A stretch of DNA of 63,639 bases from Flavobacteriales bacterium (GTDB lineage Bacteria; Bacteroidota; Bacteroidia; Flavobacteriales; JANQLC01). Numbering within the stretch: the first letter of the stretch is position 1; every line of letters starts with the position of its first letter. The stretch covers positions 1-63,639 of the forward strand of contig JANQLC010000009.1 in the NCBI GenBank assembly GCA_028280815.1. Reading direction: 5' to 3'. The position numbers and the translations under genes were made by a program. Shown here one piece after another: positions 44,044 through 52,929 of this stretch. The notes beneath the pieces were generated by a model. That model had not been told where the DNA came from, ran no database searches, and worked only from the letters and a program-made list of their open reading frames with translations.

Positions 44044-45894
44044 TCAACGGGCTTTGCCGATGGGTTTTAACCCCTTTTTTCCATAGCGCAACAGCGATAC
44101 CGCATCGTTGAAATACCCTCCGCCCTTCCACTTCTTAAAGTCCGTGACCAATTCAATGCCCTGCGACCGCTGCGATTGCAGGGATTGATATAAATTTGGA
44201 TGTTGCGAAAGGCGCATTAAAAATTCATAGACTGTATCGTAACCCATCAACTCGTAAACCCTGGGTCCCATCTCGTATTTCTCGATAAATTTTTTCTCCA
44301 ACTCCCTATAGGATTTGTTGTCCCGGTCGCAATAGGGCATTCTCGGTAGGGTGATTTGTAAGCCGACCTTATCGCGCAGGGGCATGGCGTTGTAATAGCT
44401 GACATCGTGCGTGAAGTAAACCCTGATGTGGGTGGAGTCCGTATTGATTTCAGCCAGTTTGTAGAGGCATTCCGAATAATCTGCATCGGCACTGTCGGGG
44501 AACACGACCTGCAGGCTTTGGCCTGCCAGCTCATATAGGGTCGAGTCGGCCGGCAGCTCGGCCCTGACTTCGATGGGCAAAATCGTCTTTGACCGTAAGT
44601 AATCTAAGGTTTTGTCCCGAGCGGGTGAAGGCTTGCCCAAGACCCAAATCCGACTTGTGGGATCGGACTCGTGGAGTACCCAATCCAGTATTTTTTTCTG
44701 CATAAGCGCTGCTGAAGGCAGCAGCTGGATCAGGTTGGGGTGTCCGTTCAAGTCCAGCCGTTGCGAAAAGGGGGAGACCACAGGGGTGTCTCCAACCGAT
44801 TGGGCTGTTAGTTCCGATAGGTCGGTGTAAAAAGGGCCGATGATCAGGTCTGCTTTCTCCAAGTCGTTTGCAGCCAAAATGTCTTCCAGCTGGCGCGGGT
44901 CTCTGCCGGTGTCAAAAATTGAAAAATGGATGTGCAGGCCCTTTTTCTCGAGCGCTTCTAAGGCGAGCCGGGCGCCGATGCTAAACTCGGTAGCATATCG
45001 AGATTTGTCCTTTACAATCGCATGGGAATCCGCATCGGGAATCGCATCGGAATCCGCGTTGAAAATCCTATGAGAAGCCGTGTCGGCCGTATTATCCGCG
45101 CCGAAGTTTCCAAGCGTTTTGGAATCCGACCGGGTGTAAAAAGGCGCCAAAAGTACGACGTTGAGTCGGGTCTGCGCACCGATTTGGTCGCTCACATTGA
45201 TTTTATCGCCAAAGTCGATTGCATTTTTATCAAAATCCAGTGCTTTGTGCGCGCTGGTCCGGCCTATATCGAGCCGCATGCCCGCTTGAAGCCCATCGGC
45301 TAGGGCGGGGTTGAGTTGCAAGAGTTGCGCAAAGCGCAGCTGGGTCTGGCGCATAATGCTGAACAGGCTTTGACCGGGCTGCACAGTGATGGATACCATC
45401 GAATCCCGCTCCACTTCCTGCCGCTGGGCTGCTTCGGATCGGTTGATCGCGGATTGATAGGGTGTCGCGCTGCTAATTTTTGAACGCCTTATCTTGAGCC
45501 GCATACCGGCTTTGATCCCTTCGGGCAGGCCGTCATTCCAGTCCCTTAGGTCTTGAACGGACACATCATATATTTTACTTAAGGCGTATAGGGTTTGATG
45601 GGGTTTTACGGTATAGAGCTCGAAGTAGCCCTCGGCTTGAAAAGCGTTTTTTGTAGGTTTTTCGACTACCGCTCGGGGAACCGGGGCTGGAATCTCGATG
45701 ACCCTCCCTATTCTTAGGGCTTCGGCCTTCAAATCGGGATTTTTAGACAGTATGTCGTACGGGGTGACGCCGTACTTTCTGCTGATGGAATAAAGGGTCT
45801 CTCCCTTTTTTATGCTGTGGCTGATGGTTTGCTGCGCAAAAACGCAGGAGCTCGTAAGCAGCAAGAGGAAGAGGGTGGTTCTTTTGATCATCAA
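44044..45894 (-). CDS. LysM and periplasmic-binding-like domain protein
   Basis: 616 residues. Signal peptide (FLLLLTSSCVFAQQ), then three LysM peptidoglycan-binding repeats (IKKGETLYSISRKYGVTPYDI near 28-70; VKPHQTLYALSKIYDVSVQDL near 95-135; VQPGQSLFSIMRQTQLRF near 170-212), then an amino-acid-ABC/receptor-type ligand-binding fold (LNVVLLAPFY, LIIGPFYTDLSELT, ELMGYDTVYEFL). Between LysM and binding fold is a variable Asp/Ala/Ser-rich insert made of near-repeats (45005-45100). A Bacteroidota family of unknown ligand, probably cell-wall linked. TATATTTG box at 45918-45911 gives a 10-nt leader. Confidence 0.85.
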   Translation of the reverse strand: MMIKRTTLFLLLLTSSCVFAQQTISHSIKKGETLYSISRKYGVTPYDILSKNPDLKAEALRIGRVIEIPAPVPRAVVEKPTKNAFQAEGYFELYTVKPHQTLYALSKIYDVSVQDLRDWNDGLPEGIKAGMRLKIRRSKISSATPYQSAINRSEAAQRQEVERDSMVSITVQPGQSLFSIMRQTQLRFAQLLQLNPALADGLQAGMRLDIGRTSAHKALDFDKNAIDFGDKINVSDQIGAQTRLNVVLLAPFYTRSDSKTLGNFGADNTADTASHRIFNADSDAIPDADSHAIVKDKSRYATEFSIGARLALEALEKKGLHIHFSIFDTGRDPRQLEDILAANDLEKADLIIGPFYTDLSELTAQSVGDTPVVSPFSQRLDLNGHPNLIQLLPSAALMQKKILDWVLHESDPTSRIWVLGKPSPARDKTLDYLRSKTILPIEVRAELPADSTLYELAGQSLQVVFPDSADADYSECLYKLAEINTDSTHIRVYFTHDVSYYNAMPLRDKVGLQITLPRMPYCDRDNKSYRELEKKFIEKYEMGPRVYELMGYDTVYEFLMRLSQHPNLYQSLQSQRSQGIELVTDFKKWKGGGYFNDAVSLLRYGKKGLKPIGKAR

Positions 45895-45910
45895 ACTGCA
45901 ATTTGTGCTA

Positions 45911-45918
45911 CAAATATA
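45911..45918 (-). promoter_or_regulatory. -7 promoter box for the LysM protein gene
   Basis: Minus-strand TATATTTG; predicted start near 45904. It lies between this gene and the end of bshC. Confidence 0.5.
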
Positions 45919-45929
45919 GGGTTTACGGC

Positions 45930-47519
45930 CTATAGCGTCAGGTATAGAAATTCGTTTTCCAAGGGGCGGATCGCCTGCTGTAAGGCCTGTTTAAAGGCAT
46001 GGCCGTAATCTGAGTAAAAGTGGGAGAAGTTGAGCACGCGTTCCTGCAGGGTGCCATCGGGGAAAAGGCTGTTTTTCAGGTCTTCGATACGCGCGTGCTC
46101 GGCTTGCATCCGCCTCTTTTCGGCTTGTAGCAAGCGATTTTCCAATTTTTCCATCCCCTTCAGTTGCTTGGCTTCCTGCGCCTGGACCGCACCGATGAAG
46201 GAACGGTCGGTATGCTCAGCCCGCTTTTTCAGCTGTAGGAATAGGCGAGCCAATTGGGCTCGCTCTCGGGTAAGCCGCAGGTCGAAATTTGAGTTTTTGC
46301 GGGTTTGTGCCGTTATGATTTCGGCGAGTGGCGCGTTGAACACCGCAGGGGATAGCCCCAGCTTGTTCAGCTTCTCCCTTTGTTTTTTACTCAGGATGAG
46401 CAGCGAATTCCGCAGGATTAAAAGGGGAAACAAAACCCCTTGGGAATCAAAAAGACGCTTGAGCTGCAAGCCGTAAGCCAGCTCCGCACCCCCACCGATA
46501 TAGGCTAGGTTGGGTAGGATTGCCTCCTGGTACAGGAGTCTCGTGATCACATTGGGGCTGAAGCGCTGCGGATGGGCTTCGACTTCTTGCATCATTTCTC
46601 GCTTTGAAAACGAGCATCCCAGGCGCAAAACCTCAAAGGTTTCACCTTGTTGTACCAAGCGTTCACGGTAGCTTTCCCCGAGGTAAAACAAATTGATCAA
46701 CCGTGGCTTGGCTTGTGTTCGATAACCCAAATTCGTAAGCATCCGTGTGGATCGGCTGACTTCCCGATGGGCGACATGGTCGAATAACTCCGCTTTGAGG
46801 TGAGGGATAAACGCTTGTTTCAACGGCTTGGCATCCCCATCTAAAATGAGCAATCCCTGGGCCCCAAACCATTCGTTGAACAAGTAACGGGTAGCATCGG
46901 CTAGGTTCTTGTGATTTCGATATGCATTTACAAACCACTGTGTCAGTTGTCTGCCCCGATCAGAGGTGCCGAATCGCCTTTCTATATCGGGAAAGAGGGC
47001 CGCTAGTGAATCAGTCGGCAGGCGACCTAGTGCGCCAGTTGGTGCAACGGGCCAACGGATGAGGTGTCCGTTGAAGTGGAAGTGGTCGATCTCTTTAAAA
47101 TCGTGGTCTTCTGTGGCCATCCAATAAACCGGTACGAAGTGATAATCCCTGTATCTGCGATTGAGCGCTTGGCAGAGGTTGATCGCCGTTTGGATTTTAT
47201 ACCAGGTGTAAAGCGGGCCGCTAAAGAGGTTCAATTGGTGCCCGGTGGTCAGGGTAAAGGTGTTTTTTGCCGTTAGGCTGGAGAGGTTTGCCGATACGGC
47301 TTCGCTGATCGCAAAGCCCTGGTATTGCGCGCGCAAAGCGCGCAGCAAAAGGCTGCGCGATGCGGGGGAGAACACCCTTTTCCCGGCTTGCTTGTAGAGG
47401 TTTTCAAAACTGGGAAAAGCGTTGTAAAAGGGTGATAAGCGATCGCTTTGCGCCTGGTAATCTCGCGGTAAAGGGGATAAAAAATGCGCCTGGGTGAACG
47501 CTAGGTTTTCGACTTTCAT
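45930..47519 (-). CDS. bshC: Bacillithiol synthase BshC (cysteine-adding)
   Basis: Adds cysteine to glucosamine-malate, the last step in bacillithiol synthesis. 529 residues. LTTGHQLNLFSGPLYTWYKI, FVPVYWMATEDHDFKEI, LRLGCSF and the PNLAYIGGGAELAYGLQLKRLF block are characteristic; a C-terminal coiled-coil rich in Arg/Glu/Gln (about 415-490) and a YSDYGHAFKQAL ending match the family. Four bases after gdpD, so one operon. Pairs functionally with bshB1 at 13.1 kb. Confidence 0.93.
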   Translation of the reverse strand: MKVENLAFTQAHFLSPLPRDYQAQSDRLSPFYNAFPSFENLYKQAGKRVFSPASRSLLLRALRAQYQGFAISEAVSANLSSLTAKNTFTLTTGHQLNLFSGPLYTWYKIQTAINLCQALNRRYRDYHFVPVYWMATEDHDFKEIDHFHFNGHLIRWPVAPTGALGRLPTDSLAALFPDIERRFGTSDRGRQLTQWFVNAYRNHKNLADATRYLFNEWFGAQGLLILDGDAKPLKQAFIPHLKAELFDHVAHREVSRSTRMLTNLGYRTQAKPRLINLFYLGESYRERLVQQGETFEVLRLGCSFSKREMMQEVEAHPQRFSPNVITRLLYQEAILPNLAYIGGGAELAYGLQLKRLFDSQGVLFPLLILRNSLLILSKKQREKLNKLGLSPAVFNAPLAEIITAQTRKNSNFDLRLTRERAQLARLFLQLKKRAEHTDRSFIGAVQAQEAKQLKGMEKLENRLLQAEKRRMQAEHARIEDLKNSLFPDGTLQERVLNFSHFYSDYGHAFKQALQQAIRPLENEFLYLTL

Positions 47520-47523
47520 GCGC

Positions 47524-48414
47524 TTATCTCGTTAAGCCCAGCGCGCGGGCTACTTCAATGGGGCGATCGGTGGCTAGGATATCGATGCCATCCCGTATGT
47601 ATTTCTCATATATCGAATCGCCCCGGACAGCTGCGCGCTTGTCTAAGTTTCCCAGTGTGCCCAATTGGGTTGGGATGCCCTGATCGCGAATCTTCTCGTA
47701 TAAGCGCCTCGGCGATAGTTGTGTGCCGGTAAAAGCCAACATCAAATCGCGTGGTATGCCGGATTCCATCACCCATCGAAACTCCTGCTCATTGCGCATG
47801 GGTACCGACAGGCGCAGCTGGGGATGCGCACGGTGAACCCGCTTGGCTTCTTCGACACCATAGGTGATGATCACGCACTGGCTTTCCGCATTTTGGGATT
47901 GAACCGCCTCGATGATGGTCTGCCAGGAAACCGGCTTTTTTCGGTCTAACATCAAGGAGAATCCCCTGGCTTTTGCCCACTGTAATACAGTGGAAAACAG
48001 CGGAATTTTAAAATCGGTTGGCTTTCCATTCAAATCCCTTAGGCGTAAGTTTTCCAGTTCCGAATACGTCTTTTTTTCGACTAATCCCTTACCCGTTGTG
48101 GTTCGATCGAGGCTCCTATCGTGTAGTAAAACCAGCTTGCCATCAGCCGTTTCACGTATGTCGATTTCAAAACACAGCACGCCGTATCGGGCTACGTGCT
48201 GCATGGTTTCCAAGCAATTTTCAGGGTAGCCCGGGTAGGTGCCACCCCGGTGTGCGCTGATTCTTGGCGGATTCCTCCCCTTGTGGGGAGAGTTGTCCCA
48301 AATTGAAACAGACGACTTTTTTTGTGTGATCTCGGGATGAGCCCCCTCGCAAAAGCTGCGGCAATTGGAAAAGAGGAGGAGTAGCGAAAATAGTATGAGG
48401 GACTTGGCTTTCAT
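47524..48414 (-). CDS. Glycerophosphodiester phosphodiesterase lipoprotein
   Basis: Hydrolyses glycerophosphodiesters from phospholipid turnover. The lipoprotein signal ends LLFSNC. GDPD motifs: SAHRGGTYPGYPENCLETM, CFEIDIRETADGKLVLLHD with catalytic Glu/Asp/His, DRTTTGKG, and C-terminal DGIDILATDRP. 296 residues. First gene of a two-gene operon with bshC. Confidence 0.9.
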   Translation of the reverse strand: MKAKSLILFSLLLLFSNCRSFCEGAHPEITQKKSSVSIWDNSPHKGRNPPRISAHRGGTYPGYPENCLETMQHVARYGVLCFEIDIRETADGKLVLLHDRSLDRTTTGKGLVEKKTYSELENLRLRDLNGKPTDFKIPLFSTVLQWAKARGFSLMLDRKKPVSWQTIIEAVQSQNAESQCVIITYGVEEAKRVHRAHPQLRLSVPMRNEQEFRWVMESGIPRDLMLAFTGTQLSPRRLYEKIRDQGIPTQLGTLGNLDKRAAVRGDSIYEKYIRDGIDILATDRPIEVARALGLTR

Positions 48415-48882
48415 ACTGCCCTATGTTTGTGCTGGGGCGCTGGGGACAAAAATAGCAAATGAAAGCTTTGCGCTCGCGTGGCAAAGAGGGATGATACTCA
48501 AAAACATGGCACCAAAAGGATGGCGATAGAGCGTATGGCACCCGAGAGAATGGGATAGAGGAATGACACCGAGGGGAATGACGTTAGAGAAAATAAGGCT
48601 AAAGAGAAATGCTTTTCTTTTAAAAAAGTCGGGAGAAGCGATCGGGGTTTGATCCCTGGACAGCATCTTCAACCCCGTGGCGCGATGGGTAAATGCAGAT
48701 CTAAAAGGCTTTAGATCTCAGCGTGTTTTTACAAAAATTATCCCTGTGTTACACGACTTTTTCGCAACTTTGAAGCGCGGGATTCACAGTTGTTCACCTG
48801 GATTTATCGGCTTGCAAGAAGTGAGGATTTTATCCAAGGTGTGAAAGTAGCGTATAGCTACCTCATATAAAAAAGGTGATTT
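48415..48882. repeat. Intergenic region with short purine-rich repeats
   Basis: 468 bases between divergent gdpD and recQ. Positions about 48490-48600 carry imperfect repeats of the type ATGGCACC(A/CG)A, GGATGGCGATAGAG, ATGACACCGAGGGG. A -7 box for gdpD (TATTTTTG on the minus strand) is at 48454-48447. Just before recQ, GTAGC/GCTAC (48848-48862) forms a small hairpin. No gene is supported. Confidence 0.45.
48447..48454 (-). promoter_or_regulatory. -7 promoter box for gdpD-bshC
   Basis: Minus-strand TATTTTTG; predicted start near 48440, 26 bases before the ATG. Confidence 0.45.
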
Positions 48883-50619
48883 TTGGAATCCAAAGCCCTG
48901 CGCATATTGCAGAATTATTGGGGACATGAGCGATTTAGGCCGCTGCAATATCCCACTATAGCATCCATCCTATCGGGCCGGGACACCCTAGCCCTGCTCC
49001 CCACGGGGGGGGGTAAATCCGTTTGCTTTCAACTGCCTGCATTGATGCGGGCAGGCAGTTGCCTGATCATTTCGCCATTGGTTTCGCTGATGAAGGATCA
49101 GCAAGCACAGCTCAGGGCCAAAGGGATTAAATCCCTCTACCTGCACGGAAATTGCTCCGCTGCGGAGCTGCACCGACTCTTTGACAATTTGAAATACGGC
49201 GGCTACAAATTTCTATATATGACCCCCGAGCGGCTCGGTAACCGGGCAGTCATCACGCGCCTTAAAAATCTCAGACTTCGGTTTGTGGCGGTAGATGAGG
49301 CGCATTGCATCTCGCAATGGGGACATGACTTTCGACCGGCCTACCAGAAGATCAAAAATTTTAGAGCGGCGTTTTCACATATTCCCTTTTTGGCGCTTAC
49401 CGCAACGGCTACCCCCAGGGTGGTAGCAGACATCGAGCGAGGTCTGGCACTACAGGCGCCGGTGGTTTTTCGGCGTTCGTTCCAGCGTGAAAATCTCTCC
49501 TTTCGCGTGGTTCACACGTCGGTGAAGGAAGGCGTGATCGCTGCCATACTGCAGCGGCGTAAAGGCGCTGCCATCGTTTACACCCGAAGTAGAAAAGCCG
49601 CTGAACAGCTTTCAAAATACCTGAATAACAGGGGGGTGCACAGCACTTTTTACCATGCTGGCTTGACTGCCGCTGCGAGAGATAGCCGGCAAGAGGCGTG
49701 GATGGCAGGTCGGGTTCAAACGCTGGTAGCTACCACAGCTTTTGGTATGGGTATCGACAAGCCCGATGTGCGCTGTGTCATACATCGCGATTTGCCCGAG
49801 AGTATAGAAGCCCTCTATCAGGAAGCTGGACGGGCGGGACGCGATGGAAAACCCGCCTGCAGTTGGTTGCTCAAAAACGCTTCAGATAGGGGTGTGATGA
49901 AATCCCGCTTGGCTCACCGCAGTCTGAGCATGGCCCATATCCTAGACATTTACGTCAAATTGAACAACCACTTCCAAGTCCGATTCGGTGAACGAAACGA
50001 GCGCGTGCACCCGATCGACCTGTCGGCTTTCTCTGAAAAGCACGGCTTAGACCCTCGGTTGGTTCACCGGGTTCTCAAAGTGCTCGAACGCTATGAGGTC
50101 ATTCGGTTTTTCGAATGGTCAAACCCGCGCTCGAGCATCCGCATACAGGTAAATCCCGCCCAATTGCAAGCCTTGTACAAACGGGGGCCGCTGACGGAAA
50201 GGACGGTTGAGACCCTAGTGCGCTTGTACGGGGGTATTTTTTCGGAGGCTTCCTATATAGATGAAGCTCGGATTGCCGATCGTAGTCGGTTGGATTTGCC
50301 TACGGTGAAAAGGGTATTGCACAATTTGCACGCACACGCTGTGGTTGGCTACACGCCCAAGGCAGTGCAGCGCATACAGTTTTTGGTGCCCCGTGAGGAT
50401 GCGCGCACCCTAAAAGCTTTTGAGAAGGGCTTTTTGGAGGTTCAACAGTGGCGCGCGAGTCGTATGCAGGCTGTTCTGCACTATGCATTCCAGCGCGAGC
50501 TGTGTCGAAACCGGGTTATCCTGGATTATTTTGGCGAAAAGACCACAGCGGACTGTGGAAAATGCGACATTTGCCTAAGCCGTGTAGGCAAGTGGTCTGA
50601 TGAATGGTATGGCCGATGA
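48883..50619 (+). CDS. recQ: RecQ-family ATP-dependent DNA helicase
   Basis: 3'-5' helicase for recombination and fork repair. Walker A LLPTGGGKS, DEAH box VDEAHCISQWGHDFRP, LTATATPRV, TTAFGMGIDKPDVRCVIH and QEAGRAGRDG are present. The RecQ zinc region with ADCGKCDICLS closes the protein; there is no HRDC domain, so at 578 residues it is the shorter RecQ type frequent in Bacteroidota. TTG start at 48883, since no ATG lies nearby and the family N-terminus (LRILQNYWGHERFRPLQ) follows at once. Overlaps fmt by four bases. Confidence 0.92.
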   Translation: MESKALRILQNYWGHERFRPLQYPTIASILSGRDTLALLPTGGGKSVCFQLPALMRAGSCLIISPLVSLMKDQQAQLRAKGIKSLYLHGNCSAAELHRLFDNLKYGGYKFLYMTPERLGNRAVITRLKNLRLRFVAVDEAHCISQWGHDFRPAYQKIKNFRAAFSHIPFLALTATATPRVVADIERGLALQAPVVFRRSFQRENLSFRVVHTSVKEGVIAAILQRRKGAAIVYTRSRKAAEQLSKYLNNRGVHSTFYHAGLTAAARDSRQEAWMAGRVQTLVATTAFGMGIDKPDVRCVIHRDLPESIEALYQEAGRAGRDGKPACSWLLKNASDRGVMKSRLAHRSLSMAHILDIYVKLNNHFQVRFGERNERVHPIDLSAFSEKHGLDPRLVHRVLKVLERYEVIRFFEWSNPRSSIRIQVNPAQLQALYKRGPLTERTVETLVRLYGGIFSEASYIDEARIADRSRLDLPTVKRVLHNLHAHAVVGYTPKAVQRIQFLVPREDARTLKAFEKGFLEVQQWRASRMQAVLHYAFQRELCRNRVILDYFGEKTTADCGKCDICLSRVGKWSDEWYGR

Positions 50620-51560
50620 GTTTGCGAATCGTCTTTATGGGTACGCCGCGCTTTGCCGTTGCCTCCTTGGATGCCTTATGCCATTCCGAGCACGAGGTCG
50701 TCGCTGTGGTAACCGCTCCCGACAAACCCGCTGGACGTGGGAAAAAGTCTTTGCCATCCGAGGTGAAGAGATACGCGCTGCAAAAAGGGCTCAAACTCTT
50801 GCAGCCCCCTCAGCTGAAATCTCCAGATTTTATAGCTGAACTAAAGAGGCTGGAAGCCGATTTGCAGGTCGTCGTCGCCTTTCGAATCCTACCTGCGGTC
50901 GTTTGGGCGATGCCCCCTGCGGGCACCTGTAATCTACACGCCAGCTTACTGCCGCAATACCGCGGCGCCGCGCCCATCCATTGGGCTATCATAAACGGTG
51001 AAACCGAGACGGGCGTCACCACTTTTTTCATCGACGAACACGTAGATACCGGCCCTGTACTCATGTGCGAAAAAATACCCATCACGCAGGCGGAAAATGC
51101 GGGGGAACTTCGCGATAAGCTCATGCGGCTCGGCGCTGAAGTGGTTTTGAAGACCGTATGTGCAATCGAAAGAGAATCGCTCACTCCAAAGGTGCAACCC
51201 CGAGCTGAGCGTCTCAAGACCGCACCCAAGCTCGACCGAAAGAGCTGCCGGCTGAACTGGAACGATACAGCCCAGCACCTGTTTGACAAAATCAGGGGAT
51301 TGAGCCCTTATCCCACCGCATGGACAATGCTTACAGATGGACAGATACAATACCCGATAAAAATCTTTAAAGCCGCGCGCTGCGCGGGTCGAGCTGAGTT
51401 GAACCCTGGATCGCTATCCCTTGAAAAAAAGGCTATGCGGGTTGCTACCCGAGATGGATGGCTGTCCATTTTAGAGCTACAAGCAGCTGGAAAGCGAAGG
51501 ATGAATGCGGTGGACTTCTTAAATGGGGCGCATTTCAACAAGGCTTTTTATTTGAGATAG
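50616..51560 (+). CDS. fmt: Methionyl-tRNA formyltransferase
   Basis: Formylates initiator Met-tRNA using 10-formyl-tetrahydrofolate. MSLRIVFMGTPRFAV opens the protein, with NLHASLLPQYRGAAPIHWAI (catalytic Asn/His), GVTTFFIDEHVDTGPVL (catalytic Asp) and IRGLSPYPTAWTML. About 314 residues. ATG at 50616 overlaps the recQ stop (ATGA), which argues for translational coupling; a GTG 12 bases earlier is not needed. Confidence 0.94.
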   Translation: MSLRIVFMGTPRFAVASLDALCHSEHEVVAVVTAPDKPAGRGKKSLPSEVKRYALQKGLKLLQPPQLKSPDFIAELKRLEADLQVVVAFRILPAVVWAMPPAGTCNLHASLLPQYRGAAPIHWAIINGETETGVTTFFIDEHVDTGPVLMCEKIPITQAENAGELRDKLMRLGAEVVLKTVCAIERESLTPKVQPRAERLKTAPKLDRKSCRLNWNDTAQHLFDKIRGLSPYPTAWTMLTDGQIQYPIKIFKAARCAGRAELNPGSLSLEKKAMRVATRDGWLSILELQAAGKRRMNAVDFLNGAHFNKAFYLR

Positions 51561-51674
51561 CCCCGTTTCCGCCGTTTTGTGTCGCATCTTTTTCTCTTTA
51601 TCAACAAAAGTACTCTTTTATCAACATAAAGGTAAAAAAATCCATGAAAAGCTTGACTGATTGCTTGAATAACA

Positions 51675-51682
51675 TATATTTG
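51675..51682 (+). promoter_or_regulatory. -7 promoter box for the HU gene
   Basis: TATATTTG with a TTGAC 22 bases upstream (51653) near -33 position. Predicted start near 51689, leader about 37 nt. Confidence 0.55.
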
Positions 51683-51725
51683 CTACTACTAAGAAATAGT
51701 TGATAACCTTTTAATACTCGTCACT

Positions 51726-51998
51726 ATGAATAAAGCTGATTTGATTCAAAGCATGGCAGAAGCTGCCGGAATTTCAAAGGCCAGTTCAAAAAGGGCATTG
51801 AACGCATTTACGGCCGGTATTACCCATACCTTGAAACGGGGGGGTCGGGTTTCCTTGGTCGGTTTTGGCTCTTTTTCCGTATTGCAACGAAACGCCCGGG
51901 AAGGACGCAACCCACGAACGGGGCAGAACATTAGAATTCCGGCTAAAAGGGTGGTAAAGTTCAAACCGGGTGCTGAATTGAGTGCGCAGGTGGGTTAG
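51726..51998 (+). CDS. HU-family DNA-binding protein
   Basis: 90-residue nucleoid protein. MNKADLIQSMAEAAGISKASSKRALNAF forms the helical base, VSLVGFGSFSVLQR the beta strands, and the DNA-clasping arm is EGRNPRTGQNIRIPAKRVVKF with the intercalating Pro in RIPAK. Normal length. Own promoter. Confidence 0.95.
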   Translation: MNKADLIQSMAEAAGISKASSKRALNAFTAGITHTLKRGGRVSLVGFGSFSVLQRNAREGRNPRTGQNIRIPAKRVVKFKPGAELSAQVG

Positions 51999-52020
51999 CA
52001 GCTGCTTCGAATCCGATGGG

Positions 52021-52902
52021 TTAGGGGGACAACCGGGTCTTTTGCCAGGCGCCAGCCTTTAAAGTATAGCGTATTCTGTCGTGTAAACGATCGGTGCCAC
52101 CCTGCCAAAACTCTATGCCTTGCGGCTGTACGACATACCCACCCCAATGCGGGGGGCGGGGTACGGCATGGCCTCTGAACTGCTCTTCGAACATTCGATA
52201 CTTCTCTTCCAGTGCATCGCGATTGCGGATCGCCTTGCTTTGGTCGGAAGCCCAAGCGCCCAACTGGCTGCCACGGGGACGCTTCTCAAAGTACGCATCC
52301 GAGGTGGCGGCAGCCGTTTTTTGACACCTGCCTTTAATGATTACCTGGCGTTCCATATGGGACCAAAAAAAACTCAAGCAAACCTTTGGGTGCTCTTGAA
52401 TATCCCTTCCCTTATCGCTGTTGTAGTTTGTAAAAAAGACAAAGCCGGATTCGGTTACCGCTTTTAGCAATACCATGCGGGTTTTGGGGTAGCCGTCTTC
52501 ACCGAGCGTCGAAAGCGCCATCGCATTGACTTCGTCCGACGTTTCATCTTCAGCTTCTTCAAACCACTTTTGAAACTGCGCAACCGGGTTCTGCAAGGTC
52601 TTTTCTGCTGAGCACTCACCCCTCTCGTATTCCTTTCTGTAGTGGCTCAAGTCTTTTTCCTTTTTATCGTTATCGGCGCACACCCACCAGCCCTTTTCTC
52701 TTCTCACCATTTCAAATTTGCGTTTGATTTGAAAACCAAAGGCATTTGCCAGTTCTTGCAACTCGGTAAAATTGAGATGAATCTTACCGCTCCCACATCT
52801 CGAAACCCTGCTCTGTGCCCAGCCTACTTTTTTCGCAAAGCCATGCTGCGTCAGCCCTGTTTTTTTTAATAAGTCGATAAATATTTTTTGTTCTGCTCTC
52901 AT
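52021..52902 (-). CDS. pdxH: XRE-type HTH domain fused to pyridoxamine 5'-phosphate oxidase
   Basis: 293 residues. From about residue 84 it is a complete PdxH: LSHYRKEYERGE, VQFQKWFEEAE-type start, RMVLLKAVTESGFVFFTNYNSDKG, FFWSHMERQVIIKG, SDAYFEKRPRGSQLGAWAS, PRPPHWGGY, EFWQGGTDRLHDR. It makes pyridoxal phosphate with FMN. Residues 1-65 are instead a helix-turn-helix of XRE/Cro type: LTQHGFAKKVGWAQSRVSR, then GSGKIHLNFTELQELANAF. No internal ATG separates the domains, so the fusion is translated as one chain. Ordinary PdxH (about 210-215 residues) has only a short N-terminal arm. An autoregulatory role is inference. Confidence 0.9.
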   Translation of the reverse strand: MRAEQKIFIDLLKKTGLTQHGFAKKVGWAQSRVSRCGSGKIHLNFTELQELANAFGFQIKRKFEMVRREKGWWVCADNDKKEKDLSHYRKEYERGECSAEKTLQNPVAQFQKWFEEAEDETSDEVNAMALSTLGEDGYPKTRMVLLKAVTESGFVFFTNYNSDKGRDIQEHPKVCLSFFWSHMERQVIIKGRCQKTAAATSDAYFEKRPRGSQLGAWASDQSKAIRNRDALEEKYRMFEEQFRGHAVPRPPHWGGYVVQPQGIEFWQGGTDRLHDRIRYTLKAGAWQKTRLSP

Positions 52903-52914
52903 CTTTTTATTTAC

Positions 52915-52922
52915 TATATTTG
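52915..52922 (+). promoter_or_regulatory. -7 promoter box for yqgE
   Basis: TATATTTG; the predicted transcript start (about 52929) falls on or next to the ATG at 52930, so the mRNA may be leaderless. Confidence 0.5.
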
Positions 52923-52929
52923 ACTACCC

